Below are positions 9,159 through 20,320 of a stretch of 64,000 nucleotides of DNA, piece by piece. The notes below the pieces were generated by a model. That model did no database searches. It worked only from the letters and a program-made list of their open reading frames with translations, and was not told the origin of the DNA. Within the stretch, counting starts at the first letter, position 1. Each line of letters starts with the position of its first letter. The stretch spans positions 76,444-140,443 of the forward strand of contig NZ_LMNW01000034.1 in NCBI RefSeq assembly GCF_001423125.1. The letters run 5' to 3'. The DNA is from Duganella sp. Leaf126. Its GTDB lineage: Bacteria > Pseudomonadota > Gammaproteobacteria > Burkholderiales > Burkholderiaceae_D. A program made the translations under genes and the position numbers.

Positions 9159-10700
9159 CTACAGTTCGTTCACCCTGGTGCGCGTGAGCGTTGCCTGCTC
9201 GCGCACGGCGTCCAGTGCCGGGCCGTCCATCCGCTTGAGCTGCTGGTACACCATGCCCAGGCGCTGGTTGCCCGCCAGCCTGGCGCGGTTGCGATCGAAA
9301 AAATCCCAGTACAGCGCGTTATACGGACAGGCGCGATCGCCGACGCGCGCCTTCTTGTCGTAATGGCAGCCCTTGCAGTAGTCGCTCATGCGGTCGATAT
9401 AGGCGGCGCTCGACACGTACGGCTTGGTCGCCAGCAGGCCGCCGTCGGCGAACTGGCTCATGCCGAGCGTGTTGGGCAGCTCGACCCATTCGAAGGCGTC
9501 GATGTACACGCCCAGGTACCAGCCGTGGACCGCCTGCGGCGACAGGCCCCCCAGCAGCGAAAAATTCCCGATCACCATCAGGCGGTTGATGTGGTGCGCG
9601 TGCGCGTGTTCGAGCGACTGGCCGATGGCGGTGGCCAGGCAGCGCATGCGCGTGTCGCCGGACCAGAACCAGTGCGGCAGCGGCGCCTGGTGGTTGAAGG
9701 TATTGAGCTGGTCGTAACCGGGCATGCGATGCCAGTACACGCCGCGCACGTATTCGCGCCAGCCGAGGATCTGCCGCACGAACCCTTCCACCGCCGCCAG
9801 CGGCGCCGCCTCGTCGGCCAGCGCCTGCACCGCCCGGTCCACCACCTCCGCCGGCGCCATCAGCTTGACGTTCATGGCGAACGACAGCAGCGAATGGAAC
9901 AGGCGCCAGGCCTTGAAGCTCATGGCGTCCTGGTAGCGACCGAAATGGGGCAGCGCCTGTTCGACGAAATGTTCGAGCTGTTCCAGCGCTTCGTCGCGGT
10001 TCAGCGGCCAGCGCAGGTCGTCCGCGTTCGGCGCACCGAAGCTTTGCGCGCCAGACGCCTCGATCGTCGCCCACAAGGCGCTGTGATCGTGCGACGGGCG
10101 CAGGTCGGACGGTTCCCACGGCATGCCTTTCCACGCTTCGCGGTTGTCGTGGTCGAAGTTCCACTGGCCGCCCAGCGGCTTGCCGGTGTCCGAGACCAGC
10201 ACCTTGTGGCGCAGGCGCATCTGGCGGTAGAAATGCTCCATCAGCCAGCTGGTGCGGCCCTCGAACAGGCGCGCCGCGTCGTCGCGCGCGGTGTAGAAAT
10301 GCTCGGTGTCGGCCATCGCCGACGGAATCGACAGGCCGGCAGCATAGTCGGCCAGCTGGCGGTCGAGTCGGTATTCATCGGGCGCCTGCCAGGCAAAGCT
10401 GCCGGCGTTGTAGTGCGCCAGCAGCCGGTCCAGGTTGTCCGGCAGCGATTGCAGATTGGCGGGATCGTCGATCGTCAGGTAGTGCACGCGGTGGCCGGCA
10501 GAGCGCAGCCGGGCGGCGAAGTCGCGCATCGCGGCGAAGATGGCGATGATTTTCTGCGCGTGGTGCAGCACGTAGTCGGTTTCCTGCCGCACCTCCATCA
10601 TCACGAACACCACGCCGGCGTCACGCGCCCTGAACCAGCTGTGCCGGCCGTTGAGCTGGTCCCCGAGGACCAGCCTGAGCGAGGTGGCGGCAGCGTTCAA
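9159..10700 (-). CDS. phrB: iron-sulfur bacterial cryptochrome/photolyase, PhrB (6-4 photolyase type)
   Basis: This 513-residue protein belongs to the FeS-BCP family, which repairs (6-4) photoproducts with blue light using FAD and a [4Fe-4S] cluster. Cys354, Cys442, Cys445 and Cys458 match the Agrobacterium PhrB ligands with a constant offset of four. The FAD-domain motif HAHHINRLMVIGNF is also present. The start is TTG at 10700; no ATG fits the conserved N-terminus (RLVLGDQLNGRHSWF). It is the last gene of a four-gene minus-strand operon, 16 bases after the BLUF gene. In this family the antenna pigment is dimethyl-ribityllumazine rather than folate. Confidence 0.93.
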   Translation of the reverse strand: MNAAATSLRLVLGDQLNGRHSWFRARDAGVVFVMMEVRQETDYVLHHAQKIIAIFAAMRDFAARLRSAGHRVHYLTIDDPANLQSLPDNLDRLLAHYNAGSFAWQAPDEYRLDRQLADYAAGLSIPSAMADTEHFYTARDDAARLFEGRTSWLMEHFYRQMRLRHKVLVSDTGKPLGGQWNFDHDNREAWKGMPWEPSDLRPSHDHSALWATIEASGAQSFGAPNADDLRWPLNRDEALEQLEHFVEQALPHFGRYQDAMSFKAWRLFHSLLSFAMNVKLMAPAEVVDRAVQALADEAAPLAAVEGFVRQILGWREYVRGVYWHRMPGYDQLNTFNHQAPLPHWFWSGDTRMRCLATAIGQSLEHAHAHHINRLMVIGNFSLLGGLSPQAVHGWYLGVYIDAFEWVELPNTLGMSQFADGGLLATKPYVSSAAYIDRMSDYCKGCHYDKKARVGDRACPYNALYWDFFDRNRARLAGNQRLGMVYQQLKRMDGPALDAVREQATLTRTRVNEL

Positions 10701-10716
10701 GGGACGAGACGCGGAA

Positions 10717-11142
10717 TCAGACGCGGCCGAGGATGGACGCAGCCGCCATCAGCTCGTCGATCAGCGCCAGCGAGCTTTTGCCCGACAGGGCGTGCGGATT
10801 GAACTCGGGCAGCGCCGAATACCGCAGCAGGGTGCCGGGATTGATCTTGCCCAGGTTGACCTGGCCCATGGTCCATCCCGAGTAGCGGCGCTCGCTGATT
10901 TCCTCGTAATGAAGCAGGACGGCGCCCGTGTGGCGCGGGTCGCGCAGGATTTTCGCGTACAGCGCGTTGACTTGTGCGCGCCCGCCTTCGAGCACCTGCA
11001 GGTACAGGCGGTCGCTGTGACAGAGCACGCCGGTGATGCCATGGCGCGGGTTGTAGTTGTGCGACTGCTGCATGATGGTGGCGATGGTGCCCGGGGGCGT
11101 GTCGCTGGCGGCGTGGCTGGCGTACAGGAGGCGAACGAGCAT
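10717..11142 (-). CDS. BLUF-domain blue-light sensor, stand-alone
   Basis: This 141-residue protein is almost entirely one BLUF domain (about residues 1-95) binding FAD. The photocycle residues are visible: Tyr7 in RLLYAS, Asn31 in YNPRHGITG, Gln49 in LYLQVLEG, and Trp90/Met92 in YSGWTMG. The short C-terminal helix region carries no output domain, so it must signal by protein contact, as PixD/YcgF-type sensors do. It is transcribed after folE (29 bases) and before phrB (16 bases). The ATG at 11142 has GGAG about 9 bases upstream. Its likely partner is the MerR-like regulator in the same operon. Confidence 0.95.
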   Translation of the reverse strand: MLVRLLYASHAASDTPPGTIATIMQQSHNYNPRHGITGVLCHSDRLYLQVLEGGRAQVNALYAKILRDPRHTGAVLLHYEEISERRYSGWTMGQVNLGKINPGTLLRYSALPEFNPHALSGKSSLALIDELMAAASILGRV

Positions 11143-11171
11143 GCTGGTAACTCCAAGATGTCGAATACGGA

Positions 11172-11879
11172 TTAGCGCTTGATCAGGGAAAGGAATTCGC
11201 GGCGCAGTGCCGGGTCCTTGAGGAAGGAGCCGTGCATCACGCTGTTGATCATACGCGCATCCATATCTTTCACGCCGCGCCACTGCATGCAGAAATGGTC
11301 GGCCTCCATGATCACGGCCAGGCCGTCGGGCTGCATTTTTTCCTGCAGCAGGTCGGCCAGCTGCACCACCGCCTCTTCCTGGATCTGCGGGCGGCTCATG
11401 ATCCAGCTGGCCAGGCGCGCATATTTCGACAGGCCGATCAGGTTCGAGTGCTGGTTCGGCATCACGCCGATCCACACCTTGCCGATCACGGGGCACAGGT
11501 GGTGCGAGCAGGCGCTGCGCACGGTGATCGGGCCGATGATCATCAGTTCGTTGAGGTTGGCCGCGTTCGGGAACTCGGTCACCGGCGGCATGTCCACGTA
11601 ACGCCCGCCGAATACCTCGGTCATGTACATCTTGGCCACGCGGCGCGCCGTATCCTGCGTATTGTGGTCGCTGACCGTGTCGATCACCAGGCTTTCCAGC
11701 ACCTTCTGCATATGGCCGCTGACCTCGTCGAGCAGCTGATCGAGTTCGCCCGGTTCGATGTAGGCGGCGATGTTGTCGTTGGCGTGGAAGCGGGTGTTGC
11801 TGGCCACCAGCCGTGCGCGGATGCGTTCGGAAGCGGTGGTGGTGACAGGCAGGTATGCCGTTTGCGGCTCGGTGGTCAT
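11172..11879 (-). CDS. folE: GTP cyclohydrolase I
   Basis: This 235-residue enzyme converts GTP to dihydroneopterin triphosphate, the first step of tetrahydrofolate synthesis. Zinc ligands appear in SACSHHLCPV (Cys and His) and in DHFCMQWRG (second Cys); the active-site stretch IGLSKYARL is conserved. I chose the ATG at 11879; a TTG 12 bases upstream is possible. It lies 30 bases after the MerR-like gene and 29 before the BLUF gene. A folE copy in photolyase/LitR gene clusters is known from other proteobacteria such as Pseudomonas, so this may be a light-induced paralogue rather than the housekeeping one. Confidence 0.93.
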   Translation of the reverse strand: MTTEPQTAYLPVTTTASERIRARLVASNTRFHANDNIAAYIEPGELDQLLDEVSGHMQKVLESLVIDTVSDHNTQDTARRVAKMYMTEVFGGRYVDMPPVTEFPNAANLNELMIIGPITVRSACSHHLCPVIGKVWIGVMPNQHSNLIGLSKYARLASWIMSRPQIQEEAVVQLADLLQEKMQPDGLAVIMEADHFCMQWRGVKDMDARMINSVMHGSFLKDPALRREFLSLIKR

Positions 11880-11909
11880 GCGGAAATCCAATCAAAAAAA
11901 ATATAATCG

Positions 11910-12956
11910 CTACTGCGGCGGCAGCGGCAGGCCTTCGGCATAGGCCAGCCGTTCCAGCGCCTGTTCCATCAGCATCCGGGCGTGGCCGGCGCTGCGCGCC
12001 AGGTCCTGGTGCAGCGCGGCGTCGGCGGCATTGCGGCTGACGCAGCCCGCGCTGTACCGCTCGAAACTGGTCAGCATCAGCAGTATATCCGCCAGGTGGC
12101 GCGGACATTCGCAGTCGATGCTGGACGACATGGCGGCCAGTTCCGCCAGCTGCTGGTCGTCGAGCCGGCGCGGCGCGGGCGGCGTGGCCGGCGGCGCCGG
12201 CGGACGGCCGCCGCCGGCAAAGGCGGTCGCGCACAGCAGCGCCACCTCGGCGGCGTCGGACGGCGCCCGCGCCACCAGGCAGTCCCGCTCGCGCAGGCGG
12301 CGCACGGTGGCGCTGTCGCAGAAGCGGTAGAGCACCACCACGGCGCGCACGTGCAGCGCGGCGCGGGCGGCCGCCACCAGCGGCAGGGCCTCGGCGTTCA
12401 TCTCGGACGCTTCGATCAGCAGCAGGTCGGCCGTGGCGCCGGCCAGTGCCTGCGGCGCCTGCGCCAGCTGCTGGCAACTGGCGACGATGTCGAGCGCCGG
12501 CGTGGTGGGCACGGCCGCCAGCTGACGCGTCAGCGCAGCGCCGACCACGGCCAGGCGCAGTTCGGCCGGCTCGGCTTCCACCGGCGGCGCCACGCCCGTC
12601 AGGGCCAGCAACTCCGCCGTGTCGAGCCGCGCCACCGTGGAAATTGCGTGACCCTGGTCGACGGCACGCTTGAGCAGCCCGAGACGGCGCACCTGCTCGG
12701 ACGAATACAGCCGCTGTCCCCGCGGCGAGCGTCCCGCGTCGGACACCCCGTAGCGCCGTTCCCATACCCGCAGCGTCTCGACCGGCAGGCCCGCCAGGCG
12801 CGCTGCGACGCCGCTGCGGTAACCGGGCTGCTGTCCGGTCGCGGATGCGGACCCGGTCCCGGTCCCGGTCCCATGTCCGGTCCCGGTTCCGGCAACGTTG
12901 CTGCTGCCGGGCCGACTGCCGTCGCCGGGCGGTATGTGGTGGTCGGAGTGCGCCAT
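11910..12956 (-). CDS. MerR-family regulator, LitR/BluR-like, without B12-binding motif
   Basis: The 348-residue protein has a MerR winged helix (about residues 46-115, with GVAARLAGLPVETLRVWERR). A C-terminal region follows that looks like the four-helix plus Rossmann B12-binding fold of CarH/LitR. The cobalamin motif DxHxxG is absent, which matches class II LitR and E. coli BluR, regulators that depend on a separate photoreceptor. The BLUF protein two genes downstream is the obvious partner. The first ~44 residues are a low-complexity Gly/Thr/Ser tract encoded by a degenerate CCGGTC repeat at about 12846-12895, so its length may vary between strains. It is the first gene of the light operon and probably autoregulated. 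Confidence 0.85.
   Translation of the reverse strand: MAHSDHHIPPGDGSRPGSSNVAGTGTGHGTGTGTGSASATGQQPGYRSGVAARLAGLPVETLRVWERRYGVSDAGRSPRGQRLYSSEQVRRLGLLKRAVDQGHAISTVARLDTAELLALTGVAPPVEAEPAELRLAVVGAALTRQLAAVPTTPALDIVASCQQLAQAPQALAGATADLLLIEASEMNAEALPLVAAARAALHVRAVVVLYRFCDSATVRRLRERDCLVARAPSDAAEVALLCATAFAGGGRPPAPPATPPAPRRLDDQQLAELAAMSSSIDCECPRHLADILLMLTSFERYSAGCVSRNAADAALHQDLARSAGHARMLMEQALERLAYAEGLPLPPQ
12846..12895. repeat. degenerate CCGGTC hexamer tract inside the MerR-like gene
   Basis: The stretch repeats CCGGTC/CCGGTT units about eight times on the plus strand and encodes Gly-Thr repeats on the minus strand. Slippage here would change the N-terminal linker length by two residues per unit without shifting frame. 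Confidence 0.7.
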
Positions 12957-13135
12957 GGTGTGCCTTGTGGATCAGTAGCCGGATTGTAACAGTTTCATGG
13001 ACGAGGGCAAAGTTGACCCGGCATTGTCCCGCTGTTCGGGCGGCAGGTCGCGTGAGCCGGCACCGGCTGTGCTCCGGTAGCGGGACATCGGCGCGACAGT
13101 TGCTGCTGCCGCGCAGCCGCTGCGCGGCAATGCGG

Positions 13136-15337
<2,202 letters not shown>

Positions 15338-15340
15338 CGC

Positions 15341-16501
15341 TCAGCGGCCGCCGTGATGACGGTTGCCGAAAGCGACCAGTTCCTGCACCCCGCGCCGCAA
15401 GGTGGCGATATCGTCGGCAATGAAGCCGATACGCAGGTAGCCGGGCATGCCCAGTGCGTCGCCCGGCATCACCGCGACCGCGTGCTCGGCCAGCAGCATT
15501 TCTGCGGCCTGCACCGTGTCCAGGCCCAGCGGCGCGACGTCGAACCACAGGTAGGGGCCGGACGCAGGCGCCGCCACGGTCAGCCAGGGCAGGCCGGCGG
15601 TCAGGTCCAGCACCAGGTCGCGGCGCGCGCGGTAGTCGGCCAGCATGGCCTGCGACTGCTCGCCATCATCGGACTCGAACGCGGCTGCAAGCGCCAGCTG
15701 CATCAGCATCGGCGCGGCGGCGGTGATCGGCCCCTGGACGTTTTCCATGGCGGTCACCAGCGCCGCCGGCGCCACCGCGAAGCCGGCGCGCCAGCCCATC
15801 ATGGCGTAGCTTTGCGAGGCCGAAAACAGCGTTACCACGCCCAGCGCGCGCCAGTCGGGACGCGCCGCCAGGCTGGCGTGGACGCCGTCGAACACCAGTT
15901 TTTCATAGCTTTCGTCGACGATGGCGCGGGTGCCGGTTTTGGCCATCCAGGCCGCGATGCAGTCGAGCTCATCTTGCGAGAGCAGGACGCCGGTCGGGTT
16001 GTGCGGATTATTGAGGATGATGACCGTGGCCGCTGGCAGGCTGTCGAGAAAGCCGGCCGTGAACTGCGGCGGCAGGTCCACCAGCACCGGCTCCAGGCCC
16101 AGCAGCCGGCTGGTGGCGACATAGGCCGGCCAGTACGGTTTGAAGATGATGACCGCGTCGCCCGGATCGGCCATGACGTACAGCGCCTGGTACAGCGCCT
16201 GCTTGGCGCCGTTGGTGACCACAATGTCGGCGGGCCCGGCGTCGATGCCGTTGCGGCTGGCGACCCGTGCGGCCAGGCGCGCGCGCACGCCGGCGTCGCC
16301 GGCCACGCTGGTATAGGGCAGGGCGGGGCGTTGCAGTGCTTCGTGCATCGCGGCCAGCACCGTGGGCGGCGCCGGAAAATGCGAGATGGCGATGGAAAAA
16401 TCGATGACAGGTTCACCGCGTTCCTTCATGGCGTCCACGCGGCCGTGCATGGCGGTGGTGGCCAGTGGCCGGGACTGGGCAATGCGGCGGGAAATTTCCA
16501 T
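15341..16501 (-). CDS. class I/II aminotransferase-fold protein lacking the catalytic lysine
   Basis: The 386-residue protein has the fold-type I PLP architecture: the TNGAKQALYQ cofactor loop, NNPHNPTG (about 164-171), Asp196 and Tyr199 in VDESYE, and a C-terminal Arg in YLRIGF. In the motif where the PLP-binding lysine should sit (consensus SxSKxxxMxGWR), the sequence reads SASQSYAMMGWR: Gln230, codon CAA at 15812-15814. The family's N-terminal GEPDF-type motif is also changed (ISHFPAP). It may bind PLP or an amino acid without transaminating. There is no signal peptide, so it is cytosolic. It is the first gene of an operon with the hybrid kinase. Confidence 0.88.
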   Translation of the reverse strand: MEISRRIAQSRPLATTAMHGRVDAMKERGEPVIDFSIAISHFPAPPTVLAAMHEALQRPALPYTSVAGDAGVRARLAARVASRNGIDAGPADIVVTNGAKQALYQALYVMADPGDAVIIFKPYWPAYVATSRLLGLEPVLVDLPPQFTAGFLDSLPAATVIILNNPHNPTGVLLSQDELDCIAAWMAKTGTRAIVDESYEKLVFDGVHASLAARPDWRALGVVTLFSASQSYAMMGWRAGFAVAPAALVTAMENVQGPITAAAPMLMQLALAAAFESDDGEQSQAMLADYRARRDLVLDLTAGLPWLTVAAPASGPYLWFDVAPLGLDTVQAAEMLLAEHAVAVMPGDALGMPGYLRIGFIADDIATLRRGVQELVAFGNRHHGGR

Positions 16502-16622
16502 AATTTCAATGACTTATGCGAGCGAGTAATAAGTATATTACGTAAATAGCCGTGCGGCATCTACTGATGGCGGACTGTGGAAGCGGATGGTATCCTAACC
16601 GGCTCATTTCGTAAGGAGTTGT

Positions 16623-17792
16623 ATGCCGTACCCAACAAACGTAGTGCATCTCGCGCTCGCCGCCACGCTCGCAGCGGCCGGCGCCGCCAGTACCGCCTCG
16701 GCCCATGCCGAGGACATCATCCGCATCGGCCACGCGGCCGGCACCTCGGGCACCGCCGCCCACCTGGGCAAGGACAATGAAAACGGCGCCCGCATGGCGG
16801 TCGAAGAACTGAACGCCAAGGGCGTGGTCATCGGTGGCAAGAAATACAAGATCGTGCTGCAGGCCGAGGACGACGGCTCCGATCCCAAGCAGGGCACGGC
16901 CGTGGCGCAAAAGCTGGTGGACGCCAAGGTCAACGGGGTGATCGGCCACCAGGTCTCGGGCACCACGATCCCGGCCTCGCGCATCTATTTCAACGCCGGC
17001 ATCCCGCAGATTTCGCCGTCGGCCAGCAATCCGCAGTACACGCGCCAGCGTTTCGGTTCCGCGTTCCGCAATATCGCCAACGACGAGCAGCAGGGCGCCG
17101 CGCTGGCCCGTTATGCGCTGCAGAACGTCAAAGCCAGGCGGATCGCCGTGATCGACGACCGCACTGCCTACGGCAAGGGCCTGGCCGATGAATTTTCGAA
17201 AAATATCAAGCGGCTCGGACCTGCAGCCGGCGCCACCATCGTGTCCACCCAGTACACCAACGACAAGGCCACCGACTTCAATGCGATCCTGACCACCGTC
17301 AAGGCCACCAGGCCGGACCTGATTTTCTACGGCGGCATGGATGCGGTGGCCGCGCCGATGTTGCGCCAGATGAAGCAGCTGGGCTTGCCCGTCAAGTTCA
17401 TGGGCGGCGACGGCATGTGCTCGGACTCGGTACCGCGGCTGGCGGGCGGCGGCATGAACGACGACCAGGTGCTGTGCGCGGAAGCGGGGGGCGTGGCGCC
17501 GGCGCAGGAAAAGGCGCTGGCCGACTTCAAGGCGGCCTATAAAAAGCGCTTCGGCGTCGAGGTGCAGACCTATGCGCCGCAAACCTACGACGCCTTGATG
17601 ACGATGGTCGATGCGATGCAGCAGGCCGGTTCGCCCGACCCGGCCAAGTACCTGCCCTACCTGGCGAAGATCCACCACAAGGGCGTGACCGGCGACATCG
17701 CTTTCGATGCGCACGGCGACATCAAGGATGGTGCGCTGACCATCTACACCTTCGAAGGCGGCAAGCGGGTCAAGGTGGCAGTCGTCAAATAA
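16623..17792 (+). CDS. periplasmic branched-chain amino-acid-type binding protein, LivK/BraC-like
   Basis: This 389-residue type I periplasmic binding protein has a signal peptide ending near ASAHA (about residue 29). The Peripla_BP_6 fold follows, with the DGSDPKQGTAVAQKLV motif typical of LivK/LivJ. It would deliver leucine, isoleucine, valine or a related small ligand to an ABC importer. No permease or ATPase gene is adjacent, so it is an orphan binding protein working with a distant transporter or with a sensor. The ATG at 16623 has a good AAGGAG at 16613-16618. It ends at a strong bidirectional terminator. Confidence 0.9.
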   Translation: MPYPTNVVHLALAATLAAAGAASTASAHAEDIIRIGHAAGTSGTAAHLGKDNENGARMAVEELNAKGVVIGGKKYKIVLQAEDDGSDPKQGTAVAQKLVDAKVNGVIGHQVSGTTIPASRIYFNAGIPQISPSASNPQYTRQRFGSAFRNIANDEQQGAALARYALQNVKARRIAVIDDRTAYGKGLADEFSKNIKRLGPAAGATIVSTQYTNDKATDFNAILTTVKATRPDLIFYGGMDAVAAPMLRQMKQLGLPVKFMGGDGMCSDSVPRLAGGGMNDDQVLCAEAGGVAPAQEKALADFKAAYKKRFGVEVQTYAPQTYDALMTMVDAMQQAGSPDPAKYLPYLAKIHHKGVTGDIAFDAHGDIKDGALTIYTFEGGKRVKVAVVK

Positions 17793-17803
17793 CCGTATCG
17801 CAC

Positions 17804-17845
17804 AAAAAAGCGCCCGGCAGCCGCAAGGCCCCGGGCGTTTTTTTT
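17804..17845. terminator. bidirectional intrinsic terminator
   Basis: CGCCCGG (17811-17817) pairs with CCGGGCG (17831-17837), flanked by a run of A on the left (17804-17809) and eight T on the right. It serves both the binding-protein gene from the left and the TonB-receptor gene, whose stop is at 17851-17853, from the right. Confidence 0.9.
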
Positions 17846-17850
17846 GCGTG

Positions 17851-20151
17851 TCAGACGCCCGGCGGGCCGAAGCCGCCGGGACCACCCGGACCACCGGGGC
17901 CGCCGGGGCCGGGCGGACGCGGACGGAAGCCGTCACCGTCGTCGCGCTTGCTGCCGGCGCCGCCGAAGCGGTACGACAGTCCCACGTAGAACACGCGGCC
18001 GTCGAAGCGGCGGGTGCTGATCTCGCGCAGCGTGGTGCTGTCCACGATGGTTTCCATCTTGTTGCTGTCGAAGATGTCGGTAACGTTGGCCACTAGGTTC
18101 CACTGGCTGTTCAAGGCGTGACGCACGCTCATGTTGAGCGTGTTGTTGGGCGAGCGATAACCCTGGCCGGACAGCGTCTTGCCCTGCATCTGCAAGGCCA
18201 GTTGCGCCTGGGTGGCAGTGGTCATCTGCCAGTTCAGGCGGACGCGCCCGCTCAGCGAATTGGCGGTGCGGCTGGTGACCACGCCCGCATCGTCTTGCGA
18301 CCGCTGCTGGTTGCGCATCAGGTTGCCGCTGCTGTTGAGCGTGAGCGTCGGTGTCAGCTTGCCGCTGATCGTGAATTCCAGGCCGCTGGCGTGGCTGCCC
18401 TGGCCGTTCTGGCGGGTGGTCAGCAGCACGTTGTCGGCGATGAAGTAGCGGTAATCGACGATGGCGTCGGTGTCGCGCCGGTAGTAGCCGCGCAGATTGG
18501 TTTCCAGGCCGCCGAACTTGGTTTCGTAACCGACTTCGAACGAGTCGGTCTTGGTCGGTTTCAGGTCCGGGTTGCCGGCCGAGACATTGAACTCGTCGCG
18601 GTAGATCACATACGGATTGAGGTCGCCCGCCTGCGGACGGCGCAGCCGGCGCGCGTAGGCAAAGCGCAGGTTGGCGTCGTCGGCCACCTTGTAGGTGGCG
18701 AACATGCTCGGGATGAAATTGATGTAGCTGTTCTTTGCTGTGATGTCGCTGGTGCGCTGGTGGATGTCCATGTCGGTATGCTCGGTGCGCAGGCCGCCCA
18801 GCAGGCCCCAGCGCTCGGACAGGCGCATCTGGTACGTGCCGTACAGCGCCAGCACGGTTTCCTCGACATCGAAGCGGTTGGTGCGCGACGGATCGATCGC
18901 GGCGACCGTGGTGGCCGGATCGATGTCGGTGTACAGGGTATTGAAGCGGTTGGTGGTGCGCGCGATCTTGTAGCCCATGTTGGCCGTGCCATCCCACAGC
19001 GGCCGGCCGTAGTCGCCGGTGAAATCGACCACCCGGGTGCTGGTGTCGTTGTGCTGGAAGGCGCGGCTGGCCGTGCGGCCCAGCGTATCGGCGCCGCTGG
19101 CATAGGTGCTGGCGTAGTCCGTGTCGCTGTCGTTGTCGGAGGCTGACACGCGCAGGTCGATCTTCAGTGTTTCGCCGGGCAGCGCGCCCTTGTGGTCGTA
19201 GCGCGCGCCCCAGCTGGTGTTTTTGGCGTCGCCGCTGCGCGCGGTATCGCGCACATACTCGTTGGCGGCAATGAAACCGGTGGCACCATTGACATAGTGC
19301 TCGGTCGAGCGCTGGTCGTTACCGCGCGCCATCAGCGAGGCGCTGCCGGTCAAGGTATCGGTCTGGTTCAGGTTGTAGCTGACCGTACCATTGGCGCCCA
19401 CCATGTTGTTGAGGCCCTTGCTGAGCGCATCCTGGCCGCTGTGGACATCGTTGCCGGTGCGCGGATCGAGACGGTCGCGGCTTACCTCCGACGTCGAGTT
19501 GCGGCCGTCGTGGCGCACGTTCATCCCGCCCTGGAAGCCCCACGCACCTTCGTTATAGCTGCCGTTGACGGCGCTGTTGTAGCGCCCCTCGGTGCCGGCG
19601 TTGGCGTTGACCGAGCCGAAGCCGCCCGGCTTGCGGTTGCGGCGCATGACCAGGTTCAGGATCGGACCGCCGCCGCCTTCGTTACCGAACTGCGCGCCGG
19701 GATTGTTGATCACCTCGACCGATTCGATATCGTCGGCCGGCATCGCCTGCAGCGCCGCGCCACGGTTGTCGCCCTGCAGCATCGCGGTCGGTTTGCCATC
19801 GACCATGATCTGGACATTGCTGCTGCCGCGCAGCGTCACCGTCCCGTCCGGGTCGACCGCGACCGAAGGCACGTTGTTGAGGGCATCGGCGGCAGTGCCG
19901 TTGGTGCTCGAGACGTCGGACTTGACGTCATACACCTGGCGGTCGATGCGGTTGGTGGGGCGTTCGGCAGCCACCGTAACCGAGGGCACGACGGCGTCCT
20001 GGGCCTTGACGGCGCGCTGGCCGGCATCGGCACCGGCCTTGGCGGCCGCTGTGGACGATGTGGACGATGTGGCCGATGTCGCCTCGCTGGACTGGGCCAG
20101 CGCCGCAAGCGGCGCCGCGATCAGGGAGCAGGTCAGGAGTATCTTTTGCAT
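17851..20151 (-). CDS. TonB-dependent outer-membrane receptor with Gly/Pro C-terminal tail
   Basis: The 766-residue protein has a signal peptide (first 19 residues, ending ALA), a Ser/Thr/Ala-rich linker and a plug domain (VPSVAVDPDGTVTLRGSSNV, then ADDIESVEVINNPGAQFGNE). A 22-strand-type beta barrel follows. Transport of a siderophore or another bulky ligand is the family role; no ligand can be read from the sequence. After what looks like the last strand (FYVGLSYRF) there is an unusual ~35-residue extension rich in PGG repeats, whereas barrels usually end at the final Phe. A single Glu/Asp-poor linker stands where a TonB box is expected. Confidence 0.88.
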   Translation of the reverse strand: MQKILLTCSLIAAPLAALAQSSEATSATSSTSSTAAAKAGADAGQRAVKAQDAVVPSVTVAAERPTNRIDRQVYDVKSDVSSTNGTAADALNNVPSVAVDPDGTVTLRGSSNVQIMVDGKPTAMLQGDNRGAALQAMPADDIESVEVINNPGAQFGNEGGGGPILNLVMRRNRKPGGFGSVNANAGTEGRYNSAVNGSYNEGAWGFQGGMNVRHDGRNSTSEVSRDRLDPRTGNDVHSGQDALSKGLNNMVGANGTVSYNLNQTDTLTGSASLMARGNDQRSTEHYVNGATGFIAANEYVRDTARSGDAKNTSWGARYDHKGALPGETLKIDLRVSASDNDSDTDYASTYASGADTLGRTASRAFQHNDTSTRVVDFTGDYGRPLWDGTANMGYKIARTTNRFNTLYTDIDPATTVAAIDPSRTNRFDVEETVLALYGTYQMRLSERWGLLGGLRTEHTDMDIHQRTSDITAKNSYINFIPSMFATYKVADDANLRFAYARRLRRPQAGDLNPYVIYRDEFNVSAGNPDLKPTKTDSFEVGYETKFGGLETNLRGYYRRDTDAIVDYRYFIADNVLLTTRQNGQGSHASGLEFTISGKLTPTLTLNSSGNLMRNQQRSQDDAGVVTSRTANSLSGRVRLNWQMTTATQAQLALQMQGKTLSGQGYRSPNNTLNMSVRHALNSQWNLVANVTDIFDSNKMETIVDSTTLREISTRRFDGRVFYVGLSYRFGGAGSKRDDGDGFRPRPPGPGGPGGPGGPGGFGPPGV

Positions 20152-20320
20152 GGATGGTGGCAGGGAAGCGGGTGAGTCGTGGCTGCCATTTTACAGAAAC
20201 AGCCGCTCTGAACTTGCCTTACATAAATCGCTTTACAGAACTTTACTTAAGTATAGGGACAGTAAAGTCGGCCTCCCGGGCTGCCCGCTTGCCTTTACAA
20301 TGGCGCAAAGGAGAATCATC

